A stretch of 64,000 nt of DNA from Sphingobacterium sp. B16(2022) (GTDB lineage: Bacteria > Bacteroidota > Bacteroidia > Sphingobacteriales > Sphingobacteriaceae): assembly GCF_012030425.1 (NCBI RefSeq), contig NZ_JAAUVN010000001.1, positions 1,550,001 to 1,614,000 on the forward strand. Reading direction: 5' to 3'. The notes beneath the pieces are model-generated. The model ran no database searches. It was not told where the DNA came from and saw nothing but the letters and a program-made list of their open reading frames with translations. Numbering within the stretch: the stretch's first letter is position 1; every line of letters begins with the position of its first letter. The position numbers were made by a program, and so were the translations under genes. Of this stretch, positions 46,433 to 54,479 are shown in pieces.

Positions 46433-47488
46433 TTATTGCTTTTTATTTTTAATGATTATACTGTTATTGCTATGGGTATAGGTAAGTTCATTCATCTGAC
46501 AAATAATGGATAGCATAACATCCAGTGGATAATGTTCTTCAAATTTCCCAGTAAAGGATAGTCCTTCAAGAGATACCTCTTCTAGATTAATGATTACACC
46601 CTTTAGTTTTTCAATCTTTGAAAACACCTGTGGAAGTGGCGTCTGATCAAACTGCAGGCCACCCTCTTGTTTATGTTCGTCTGATTTCACGTTGTCCGCT
46701 AATTTTAGATTGTTCGCTTTTTCTTGTCGATCAACTAATAAAGCTGTTTTAAAATGATCATCAATCAATAACTGTTGTCCAGGCTTGAGCACCTGATCTT
46801 TCATTTCAAATGGACTGCGATTCGTTGATTTCACAACTATTTTTCCAGATATTAACCTAACCGATAATTTACTTTTAGTATAACTATCGACTGTAAATTC
46901 AGTACCAAGTGCCGTTGTTGTATAACCGTTGGCGGATACAATAAATGGTCGTTGCGCATCATGGGCGACATTAAATCTCGCTTCTCCAATTAGTGTCAGT
47001 TTTCTATCGATGTTTCCATATTCTTTTGTGTAATAAATATTACTATTAGGGGATAAAATAATCCGAGATCCATCTTTCATTTTATAGGTAAGCGTATCTG
47101 TACTGCTGTTGGCAAGTTCATATATGAGTGGTTCTGGTATTTGTACTGTTGTACTGGGAACAGGCAAATTTGTTTGGACAAAGTGATACCCAAATATTCC
47201 CATAGCCAATAAAATGGAAGCGGCAATAGACCAGCCTATTTTTAAACGACGTCGATTAGGTAATGCTTTGATCACTCCCATTTTTTCATGAATACCGAAT
47301 AACATCTGTTGATACTCTTCTTCTGTTGCCAATTTTTCGTTTTCATGTACTGTTGCAAAATCATTCCGAAGTTCCTCCATTAGAGGGTTTTTGGAATCTT
47401 CTAAGTCGGACAATAGTTTATGCTGATCCTTTTTAGAAAGTTTTCCTTCCCAAAAACGAGTAATTAAATTAAGAATCTGTTGCTTCAT
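46433..47488 (-). CDS. FecR-type anti-sigma factor
   Basis: Transmembrane anti-sigma/signal transducer, 351 residues from the ATG at 47488 (MKQQILNLITRFWEGKLS, a typical FecR start). The open frame extends to a GTG at 47503. A transmembrane helix lies at about 85-105 (GWSIAASILLAMGIFGYHF). The FecR domain follows with LTYKMKDGSRIILSPNSNIYY and GEARFNVAHDAQRPFIVSANGY, then a DUF4974-like C-terminal secretin/TonB-like domain (QFDQTPLPQVFSKIEKLKGV). It should link periplasmic signals from the SusC partner to the sigma factor at 47859. Unusually far (370 bases) from fecI. Confidence 0.93.
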   Translation of the reverse strand: MKQQILNLITRFWEGKLSKKDQHKLLSDLEDSKNPLMEELRNDFATVHENEKLATEEEYQQMLFGIHEKMGVIKALPNRRRLKIGWSIAASILLAMGIFGYHFVQTNLPVPSTTVQIPEPLIYELANSSTDTLTYKMKDGSRIILSPNSNIYYTKEYGNIDRKLTLIGEARFNVAHDAQRPFIVSANGYTTTALGTEFTVDSYTKSKLSVRLISGKIVVKSTNRSPFEMKDQVLKPGQQLLIDDHFKTALLVDRQEKANNLKLADNVKSDEHKQEGGLQFDQTPLPQVFSKIEKLKGVIINLEEVSLEGLSFTGKFEEHYPLDVMLSIICQMNELTYTHSNNSIIIKNKKQ

Positions 47489-47858
47489 CAATAGTAAATA
47501 CACAGGAAATTTCCAAAGGGGATGCTTTTGTTGTTAAGAAATTATTAATAAAACATCAATTAAACATGTGGATACATCGCTTAATACTAAAGACATGATC
47601 ACATATGAGAAAGATTATATTTGAGCCTTAATGTAAACGCAATACTCTTCCTTTTATACTTATCAAAAAAAGACAAATAATCTTTGGGAGAGATGAATCA
47701 CCCAACGTATTTAAAAAGAAATAATAATTCGAATTTTACGGAGGTACAAAGGATTATTTTTTTTTGTAAAAAAGCCTTTTGTAAAGTTATGAAGCGGTCT
47801 ACTATGATTCTGATCAGAATGTTCCGGAGATAAGGCAATAAGGAGTGGATAAAAAAAA
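47489..47858. other. Unusually long fecI-fecR spacer
   Basis: Holds a perfect 14-bp palindrome ATTCTGATCAGAAT (47807-47820), about 40 bases past the fecI stop, and GGAAATTTCC (47505-47514) just before fecR. A plus-strand 46-codon ORF (47693-47833) here is not convincing. No clear terminator or -7/-33 promoter. Confidence 0.5.
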
Positions 47859-48461
47859 TTAAAGATTCGCGAGAAGAAAGACGATGAGTAATGATCTTTC
47901 TGCATAGGCAGGGTATTGCTTAGCGACATATTCTCTAATGGCTTTGTTCGATTGTTTGAGATAATCTGCTACCGATTGTGGGCTAAGTCCTAAAAGATCA
48001 GCTACATCTTCTTTTGTGCGCCCCTCATAACGACACAATTTAAATACTTCCCGTTTTCTTTTTGGTAATACGGCAACGGCTTCTTCCAAGATTTCCATTT
48101 GCTTATTGAAAATTTCTTCTTGAATACTGCTATCTTCCTCGGCATAAATTTCTTCGGGATAATTGGCAATATACGCAACTGATTCTTTCAACTTACTGCG
48201 TAGAACATTCAGCGATTTATTATAACTAACAACAAATAACCAGCCTCCAACAGGACGATCTACCTGTATCTTAAATCGATTCTGCCAAAGCGATAAAAAA
48301 ACATCTTGCAACACTTCGGTCGCTAATTCACGATTATCGATTAATTTTAGAATATTTGCATGTACAGGTTTATGATACCGCGCATACAATGCATTGAAAG
48401 CCTTTACGTCTCCCCTCGACATTGCTACGATTTCTTCAATTTCTGTTACCGTTTTATTCAT
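47859..48461 (-). CDS. FecI-type ECF RNA polymerase sigma factor
   Basis: 200 residues. Region 2 contains DVKAFNALYARYHKPVHANIL and TEVLQDVFLSLWQNR; region 4 contains AVLPKRKREVFKLCRYEGRTKEDVADLLGLSPQSVADYLKQSNKAIREYV. It fits the Bacteroidota FecI/CarQ-like group that controls SusC/SusD operons with a FecR partner. A palindrome and a -7 element lie just upstream, suggesting regulated expression. Confidence 0.94.
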   Translation of the reverse strand: MNKTVTEIEEIVAMSRGDVKAFNALYARYHKPVHANILKLIDNRELATEVLQDVFLSLWQNRFKIQVDRPVGGWLFVVSYNKSLNVLRSKLKESVAYIANYPEEIYAEEDSSIQEEIFNKQMEILEEAVAVLPKRKREVFKLCRYEGRTKEDVADLLGLSPQSVADYLKQSNKAIREYVAKQYPAYAERSLLIVFLLANL

Positions 48462-48499
48462 GTTAATTGATATGTTTTATCTTCTACATCTGTGGTTTT

Positions 48500-48515
48500 G
48501 TGGTTTGAAAACCAC
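48500..48515. promoter_or_regulatory. 16-bp perfect palindrome upstream of fecI
   Basis: GTGGTTTGAAAACCAC has 7-base arms around GA's centre and sits 39-54 bases before the fecI ATG, at about the predicted transcription start. Candidate operator or RNA hairpin. Confidence 0.45.
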
Positions 48516-48518
48516 GGG

Positions 48519-48526
48519 CAAATTTA
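48519..48526 (-). promoter_or_regulatory. Candidate -7 element of fecI
   Basis: Minus strand TAAATTTG fits TAnnTTTG perfectly; no TTTG stands at the -33 distance. Confidence 0.4.
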
Positions 48527-48852
48527 TTTAAAAAACAAACAGCTTAATCCTTTTAGGAGGTTATCAAATTGTTAAGAATATAGGTTGTTTCTGGTAATTA
48601 AATAATTGGTTACTTATCGTAAATATACAAAAATGATCTACATTACAAAATAAGATTTATGCAGTTAAATGGATGACTTGAACAAGGGTAATGCTATCAT
48701 TCTGAAATTATATTTCATCACTATCTGAGAGAAGCGAATTGCAATAGGTGTAAGGCAGATGGAGAAAGGGAAATTTACATATACTATGAATACATGGGAA
48801 TTTAAGTCACTAAAACCTGATTTTGGAAAACAAGACAGAACTAGTATACAAA
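48527..48852. other. Intergenic stretch upstream of fecI
   Basis: About 325 AT-rich bases. One 32-codon plus-strand ORF (48759-48857, M-E-K-G-K start) is present but runs into a terminator and is not convincing. Nothing else seen. Confidence 0.45.
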
Positions 48853-48888
48853 AATAGCTAACCTGTACTATACAGATTAGCTATTAAA
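48853..48888 (-). terminator. Terminator of the sulfatase locus
   Basis: A 15-bp stem with one mismatch (AATAGCTAA...TTAGCTATT) and CTA loop, followed on the minus strand by TTTTTG, 33 bases past the rhodanese-thioredoxin stop. Confidence 0.85.
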
Positions 48889-48917
48889 ATCATAATGCTT
48901 ATAGCAGGTCAAGACCA

Positions 48918-49658
48918 CTACTTGACACTTGCAGCTACAATTTCTGCAACGGAGGGAATACCTGTTTTTTTCCATATAGGTTCACCATTCTTATAAAGAA
49001 TTAATGTTGGTATGGAAGTTATTTTAAAATCTTTAATTATTTCAGGATTTGCATCGATTTCTACTAAAATTGTTTTGATATTATTTTCCGCCTTGCTGTT
49101 GATTGAATCTAATACTGGTATTACTTTTTTACAAGGCGGGCAATAGTTTGATCCGAAGTCAACGAGAACATATTCCTGAGATTTCAATGCTGTTTTAAAA
49201 TCAGCCAATAAAATTCTATTTTTATTTACAGTTGCTACCTCTACTGGATATCCTGCTCCGATCCAAGCTGAAATACCAGGTGCCAAAACATAGATCTTTG
49301 TAAATCCACGTTCTGCGAGTAAATTAGCGATTTTTGTAGATCGCCCGGTTTGGATAGAATAGATAAAGACTGGTTGACTTTTGATTAATCTACCCAATTG
49401 CTGTTCATAACCTTTAACGGCAGGATCGATCTGACGAGCTTGTGGTAAATGTGCCTGTTCATATTCTTCAGCACTGCGAGCATCTAAAATCTGAGGCTTA
49501 TCCTGTTCGCTTATTTTTTCATGAAATAACGCCGCTTTTACGCGAAAATCTTTTTGTTCTATCTTCTCCTTCTCTATCGGAGATGATTGGTTTTGTCCTT
49601 TGCCATCAAACACTGTGATGACCAATAAAATTAGGATTAATGTAATCTGTTTTTTCAT
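48918..49658 (-). CDS. Exported rhodanese-like/thioredoxin fusion with Ser in the rhodanese loop
   Basis: 246 residues. Signal peptide (about 1-22). Residues about 40-140 are a rhodanese-like domain (PQILDARSAEEYEQAHLPQA; GFTKIYVLAPGISAW), but the active-site loop reads FIYSIQTGRS: Ser101 stands where the sulfur-accepting Cys should be. Residues about 150-246 are a thioredoxin domain with Cys173-Pro-Pro-Cys176 in YCPPCKKVIPVL and the cis-Pro in ITSIPTLILY. A periplasmic disulfide role for the thioredoxin part is likely; the rhodanese part is probably non-catalytic. Last gene of the sulfatase locus. Confidence 0.85.
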   Translation of the reverse strand: MKKQITLILILLVITVFDGKGQNQSSPIEKEKIEQKDFRVKAALFHEKISEQDKPQILDARSAEEYEQAHLPQARQIDPAVKGYEQQLGRLIKSQPVFIYSIQTGRSTKIANLLAERGFTKIYVLAPGISAWIGAGYPVEVATVNKNRILLADFKTALKSQEYVLVDFGSNYCPPCKKVIPVLDSINSKAENNIKTILVEIDANPEIIKDFKITSIPTLILYKNGEPIWKKTGIPSVAEIVAASVK

Positions 49659-49729
49659 TTGTTAAACACGATATAAATGTCGAATTTTCTTAAATTGTTA
49701 CGAGTTCATTTTTTAGAAAAGATAATTCA

Positions 49730-51355
49730 CTAGAAACGGAAAGCGGGTGCTGCTATTTCTTGTGTCTTACTTTTTCTAAATTCTTTCATAGATACCGGTT
49801 CACGATCCTCAAGTTCGGCGAAATCAACAACACCGTTATTTTTAGCCCATTTGAAATATGCTTGAGATAATTGGGATACCACATCATGATTTTGGCTAGC
49901 AACATCATTTATTTCAGTAGGGTCGTTTTCTAAATTATACAATTCCCATTTATAAGAGGGCCAAGTTGAGATCAACTTCCATTTGCCTATTCGAGCCGCG
50001 CGATTACCGGCACGTTCCCAGAAAAGTCCTTCAGGTCTGTCAATTTTATTCTTATCATCAAAAATAACAGGCAACAGATTTTTACCTTTTAAATCATTGG
50101 TTTTTAAACCCTTGTATATTTTTGGATATGTCGCTCCTGCTAAAGCGTAGAATGTTGGTGCTAAATCAATAATATGTCCCGTCCCATTTTTAATGGTATT
50201 TGCCTGTATTCGATTAGGAAACCAAGCTATAAATGGTGTATTAATACCACCTTCATATGTGTAATCTTTAAATGCTTTATAAGGTGTGTTGGAAGCATAT
50301 GACCAGTTTTTACTCTGTGATTCATACGAACCTGTAGTGCCTACAGGCCCTGAGTTTATTCTTGCACCATGATGCCACTTCACTAAATCTTCAGCCGGAG
50401 CTCCATTGTCGGATAAAAAAACAATGAGTGTATTATCCAGTTGATTATTGTCTTTCAATTTCTGGATAAGGTGACCAATACTCTGATCTAAGCGGTCGAC
50501 CATAGCGGCATAAATTTCCATTTTCTTTGCCCACAATTGACGTTGATCAAAAGATAGTCGGTCCCAATCGTAAATATCTTCATCACGTATTGATAATTTG
50601 GTATCAGGTGTAATTAAACCTAACTCCTTCTGACGTTTAAATCTTTCTTGACGAATTGCTTCCCAGCCTTTATCGTATTTCCCCTTATATTTTGCAATAT
50701 CCTGAGGTAGCGCTATTAAAGGCCAGTGTGGAGCTGTATGAGCTAAATAGAGGAAAAAGGGTTTTTTATCATCTTTTACTTGATCCAAAAATGATAAAGC
50801 ATGTTGATTGATTACATTGGTAGCATAGTTTTCAGGAAGTGGATATCCTTGTGCATCTGTTTCACCTTTAAAACCCGGCGCACCTGAATCAGAACTCTTT
50901 TCATCCTTTGGAAATACGAGATCAAAACCACGCTGCCAAGGAAGGCTCGTCCCTTTGCCAGATACATGCCATTTGCCGGATGTGATGGTGTTATAACCGT
51001 TTTCCTTCAATACTTCAGCAAGGGTTAGTGATTCTTGATTAATATATCCTTGATAAGCAGGTAATCCGAGGTCATTAGAAAAATAGCCTACTCCAGCTTT
51101 ATGCTGATACTGCCCTGTCAATAAAGACGCACGAGTGGGTGCACAAATGGAATTATTATAGAACTCGCGTAACCGCAATCCTTCTGATGCAAGCCGATCT
51201 AAGTTGGGGGTTTCAATCTCACCTCCGTATGCACCAAGATCTGAATAACCCAAATCATCGGCTAAGATTAGCACGATGTTAGGCTTTTTTTGCTGTGCTA
51301 CACCAAGTGTCGTTAGGCTTGCAGTTAAATATAATATGGAAAATATTTTTTTCAT
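49730..51355 (-). CDS. Exported Cys-type sulfatase A
   Basis: 541 residues. Signal peptide (ends GVAQ), then KPNIVLILADDLGYSDLGAYGG with the calcium-binding Asp pair. Cys71 in NNSICAPTRASLLTGQ is the residue converted to formylglycine in the CxPxR motif. SGKWHVSGKGT, LYLAHTAPHWPL and FLSDNGAPAED supply the remaining active-site residues. It should hydrolyse sulfate esters in the periplasm or at the surface. No maturase (FGE or anSME) lies in the window. Close paralogue of the next gene upstream, 21 bases apart. Confidence 0.93.
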   Translation of the reverse strand: MKKIFSILYLTASLTTLGVAQQKKPNIVLILADDLGYSDLGAYGGEIETPNLDRLASEGLRLREFYNNSICAPTRASLLTGQYQHKAGVGYFSNDLGLPAYQGYINQESLTLAEVLKENGYNTITSGKWHVSGKGTSLPWQRGFDLVFPKDEKSSDSGAPGFKGETDAQGYPLPENYATNVINQHALSFLDQVKDDKKPFFLYLAHTAPHWPLIALPQDIAKYKGKYDKGWEAIRQERFKRQKELGLITPDTKLSIRDEDIYDWDRLSFDQRQLWAKKMEIYAAMVDRLDQSIGHLIQKLKDNNQLDNTLIVFLSDNGAPAEDLVKWHHGARINSGPVGTTGSYESQSKNWSYASNTPYKAFKDYTYEGGINTPFIAWFPNRIQANTIKNGTGHIIDLAPTFYALAGATYPKIYKGLKTNDLKGKNLLPVIFDDKNKIDRPEGLFWERAGNRAARIGKWKLISTWPSYKWELYNLENDPTEINDVASQNHDVVSQLSQAYFKWAKNNGVVDFAELEDREPVSMKEFRKSKTQEIAAPAFRF

Positions 51356-51376
51356 GGTAATGTTTGATTTTAAATG

Positions 51377-52969
51377 TTAGCGAAATGAGGATTGTCCTTT
51401 GATTCGGTCATAATTGACAACGTCGTTTTCCTTTGCCCATTTTCGATACAGTTCTTCAAGCTGTTTTACAACTTGAGGATTCTGAGACGCGACATTATGA
51501 TTCTCTCCTCTATCTGTATCGATGTCATATAACTCTACATTATTCCCGTTACGATAGGTAGACACCAGTTTCCATTTTCCGAAACGGACAGCTCGATTGC
51601 CGGCACGTTCCCAAAATAAAGCTTGATTACGCTCCACCTGTGCCAGATCAGTATTTAACAGTTTTCTAAGGCTGACTCCGGGAAGTGTATTGGTAGCGGT
51701 CCCATAATTCGTATTTGGGTACTTTGCTTGGGCATAATCATATAATGTTGGAGCAATATCAATTAGATGTCCAGTTCCTCTTTTAATGGTGTTGGCTTTT
51801 ACTTCCTTAGGGTACCAAACAATAAAAGGAGCGCCAATACCGCCCTCGTATGGGTTATCCTTGTAACTTCTTAATGGTGAATTTCCCGTTTGTGACCAAT
51901 TGCTATTTTGCACATCATAAGATCCTGCAGAACCAACAGTACCCGTGTTTCTGCTTGTATAAATACGGGCTCGATCACCACCTTGTGCACCATTGTCAGA
52001 CAAAAATATAATGATTGTATTGTCATCAACTTTTAACTCTTTTAGGGTCTGACGAATCTTACCGATACTTTGATCCACACGATCAATCATACCTGCAAAT
52101 ACTTGTTGTCTTCTTTTCCAGTATTGTTTTTCATCATAGGTTAATTTATTCCATTCTTGCGTTAATGTATCTTTAGCACTTATTTTCTGCTTCGCAGGGA
52201 ATACGCCTTGTTTAATAGCGTTTTCATATCGTTTTGTGCGTAAACTGTCCCAGCCAATAGTATAAGTCTCCTGATACTTTTGCGTTTCTTCTTCTGGTGC
52301 CTGTAGAGGCCAGTGTGGTGCATTAAAGGCTAGGTATAGAAAGAATGGCTTTTTATCTTGATGTTGCTCTTTCAAAAATCCAATTGCCTGATCGGTAATT
52401 TCATCGGTCAGATATCGATCTTTAGGTAAATAGAAGGGTTTATTATTCTTGTACAAAGGCACTGTCGCTTGAGTAGAATCGCTGATTTCATAAAAATTAG
52501 ACGCCCCTCCTACAAAATTGAACGACCTTTCAAATCCTCGTTGTGCCGGCCACTGATCGTAATCGTCCCCAACATGCCATTTGCCTGATATAATAGTGGA
52601 ATAACCTGCCTTTTTTAAGACTTCTGCCAACGTTGGCGATTCTTTATTCAAGAAACCTTGATATGCAGGAAGTCCAAGGTTTACATTGAAATAACCTAGT
52701 CCTGCCTTATGGGCATATTGCCCTGTCAATAAAGATGCTCTTGTTGGAGCACAGATCGAGTTGTTATAAAATTCTTGAAAACGAGTTCCTTGAGATGCCA
52801 ATTCTGTTAGATTTGGCGTATGGATATCAGATGCACCATATGGTTCAATATCTGAAAAACCGAGATCATCGACCAAGATCAAGATCACATTTGGACGTTT
52901 GTCCTGGGACCATCCAGCGAGGCTGCTTAAAGTCATTAAGAGCGTCAATAAATAATAGTTTCTTTTCAT
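51377..52969 (-). CDS. Exported Cys-type sulfatase B
   Basis: 530 residues. Signal peptide (ends GWSQ). RPNVILILVDDLGFSDIEPYG, Cys73 in NNSICAPTRASLLTGQYAHKAG, SGKWHVGDDYDQWP, LYLAFNAPHWPLQ and FLSDNGAQGGD mark the same arylsulfatase fold as sulfatase A. The two share long blocks (for example GNRA-RxGKWKLxSTx near the C-terminus) and look like a local duplication that diverged in the mid-region, where B has a distinct segment VGGASNFYEISDSTQATVP. Differing substrates or regioselectivity is likely, by inference. Confidence 0.93.
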   Translation of the reverse strand: MKRNYYLLTLLMTLSSLAGWSQDKRPNVILILVDDLGFSDIEPYGASDIHTPNLTELASQGTRFQEFYNNSICAPTRASLLTGQYAHKAGLGYFNVNLGLPAYQGFLNKESPTLAEVLKKAGYSTIISGKWHVGDDYDQWPAQRGFERSFNFVGGASNFYEISDSTQATVPLYKNNKPFYLPKDRYLTDEITDQAIGFLKEQHQDKKPFFLYLAFNAPHWPLQAPEEETQKYQETYTIGWDSLRTKRYENAIKQGVFPAKQKISAKDTLTQEWNKLTYDEKQYWKRRQQVFAGMIDRVDQSIGKIRQTLKELKVDDNTIIIFLSDNGAQGGDRARIYTSRNTGTVGSAGSYDVQNSNWSQTGNSPLRSYKDNPYEGGIGAPFIVWYPKEVKANTIKRGTGHLIDIAPTLYDYAQAKYPNTNYGTATNTLPGVSLRKLLNTDLAQVERNQALFWERAGNRAVRFGKWKLVSTYRNGNNVELYDIDTDRGENHNVASQNPQVVKQLEELYRKWAKENDVVNYDRIKGQSSFR

Positions 52970-53001
52970 TATGTGAAATTTTTAATGAATGTGAATTGAT
53001 T

Positions 53002-54468
53002 TTAATTATTAACCCAATCTGGATGCTGTTTAAGATTTGGATTTAAATTCAGTTCGCGTTGTGGCGTGGGAAAATGAATATGTCTTGGAGCCGCATTGGT
53101 TTTACCTGCGGCCTTTAGTTTTGCAACATAATAGGTTGCCCCTCTGCGCGCTAAGTCAAACCACCTTTGATATTCAAAAGTTAACTCCTTCCTTCTCTCT
53201 TCAAATACTGCTTCTCTAAAATCATCTTTACTAAAATTTTTTTCGATATCACCTGTTGCTGCACGCACTCTAACTTTATTTAGAAAAGTCTGTGCTAGTG
53301 AAGTTGATCCATTGAGCTCATTTTCAGCTTCTGCCAATATGAGCAATACTTCAGCATAACGAATAATGGGTAAATTTTTAGAAGATTGACTTTGGTTGCC
53401 TACTACACTCTCATCATAATATTTATTAAATTGAGGTTTTGCAAGTGCATAATACTTACCATCGACCGGAGAAATCATCCCTGTAGTAAATGTGGTATTT
53501 AAACGTTTATCCTGTTTAGAAAAAGTACCATATAAACCACCTTCAGCATGCCAAGCATCCGCATAGTCACCATTAATACCCGGAATATCCGCAGGTGCAG
53601 ATCTACTAGCAAGCGAATTTCCCTGATATCCACTGTTCCCTTTGAATTGTGCAGAGAAAATATGTTCAATACCGTTTTTCTTATCGATATTGAATACATC
53701 CGTAAATTCGGGAAACAAATCATATCCCTCTTTATCAATTACATCCTGTGCTTTTAATTTTGCATTTGACCAATCTTGTTGTGTTAAATATACCTTTGCC
53801 AGTATACTTTTGGCAGCTCCTGATGAAGCTCTTCCTTTATCGTTGTCACCGTAAGATTTATAATTGGGTAGATTTTCTGCATCTTTAAGATCTGCAATAA
53901 TTTGGTTATAGACTTCTTTTTCAGAAGCCTTGGTCACATAAAGCTCTTCCGTGCTAAGTGATGTTACAGGTTTTAGAACTAAAGGAACGGGACCAAACCA
54001 ACGAACTAAATTAAAATAATGCAGTGCTCTTAAAAACTTGGCTTCATTAATTAAACGCTTACGGATTGCGTCATTAATCTTTTCAGGTGATATCAAAGCG
54101 ATGTATTCAATATTTTGATTTGAAGCATTTATAGCGTCGTAACTTTGTTTCCACAATTGTTCCATACGGTCATTCGATGCATCGTGTGTCAAGTTACTGA
54201 TCGCACGTACATGTGCATTCCGCGCTCTTGGTCCAGCTTCATAATCATCAGTAGCCATTTCTACTCCAATTTGAAAAAGACTATTATAGATGGACTGTCC
54301 GCTTTCATATAGTTTGCGATATGTTCCGTTAACAGCAGAAACAGCTTGATTTTCATTCAGATAAAATTGCTCAGAAACCAGTAGACTTTCCGGTTTCTCA
54401 TCTAATTTTGAGCATGATACGATTCCAATCAATAATGTGGATGCGAATAATATATTTGTAATTTTCAT
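53002..54468 (-). CDS. SusD/RagB-type outer-membrane lipoprotein (sulfatase locus)
   Basis: 488 residues. Lipobox in LLIGIVSCSKLDEKPESLLVSEQFY. The SusD helical core has KRLINEAKFLRALHYFNLVRWFGPVPLVLKP, and the C-terminal RagB segment has FEERRKELTFEYQRWFDLARRG. It follows susC by 11 bases and precedes sulfatase B by 32. With SusC it should capture the substrate whose sulfate is removed by the two sulfatases. Confidence 0.94.
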   Translation of the reverse strand: MKITNILFASTLLIGIVSCSKLDEKPESLLVSEQFYLNENQAVSAVNGTYRKLYESGQSIYNSLFQIGVEMATDDYEAGPRARNAHVRAISNLTHDASNDRMEQLWKQSYDAINASNQNIEYIALISPEKINDAIRKRLINEAKFLRALHYFNLVRWFGPVPLVLKPVTSLSTEELYVTKASEKEVYNQIIADLKDAENLPNYKSYGDNDKGRASSGAAKSILAKVYLTQQDWSNAKLKAQDVIDKEGYDLFPEFTDVFNIDKKNGIEHIFSAQFKGNSGYQGNSLASRSAPADIPGINGDYADAWHAEGGLYGTFSKQDKRLNTTFTTGMISPVDGKYYALAKPQFNKYYDESVVGNQSQSSKNLPIIRYAEVLLILAEAENELNGSTSLAQTFLNKVRVRAATGDIEKNFSKDDFREAVFEERRKELTFEYQRWFDLARRGATYYVAKLKAAGKTNAAPRHIHFPTPQRELNLNPNLKQHPDWVNN

Positions 54469-54479
54469 GTACCTCTGGA

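Noticed and set aside
47693..47833. 46-codon plus-strand ORF in the fecI-fecR gap
   Set aside because: Built on homopolymer runs and strongly skewed composition, with no promoter or neighbours on that strand.
47711..47929. 72-codon minus-strand ORF overlapping fecI
   Set aside because: Out-of-frame overlap with the well-supported sigma-factor gene and no recognisable features.
48759..48857. 32-codon plus-strand ORF (starts M-E-K-G-K)
   Set aside because: Runs into the sulfatase-locus terminator on the opposite strand, has no promoter, and its length is expected by chance.
52626..52637. GCCAACGTTGGC perfect palindrome inside sulfatase B
   Set aside because: Shares GCCAACG with the 16-bp leader element, but the match stops there and it is explained by the coding sequence.
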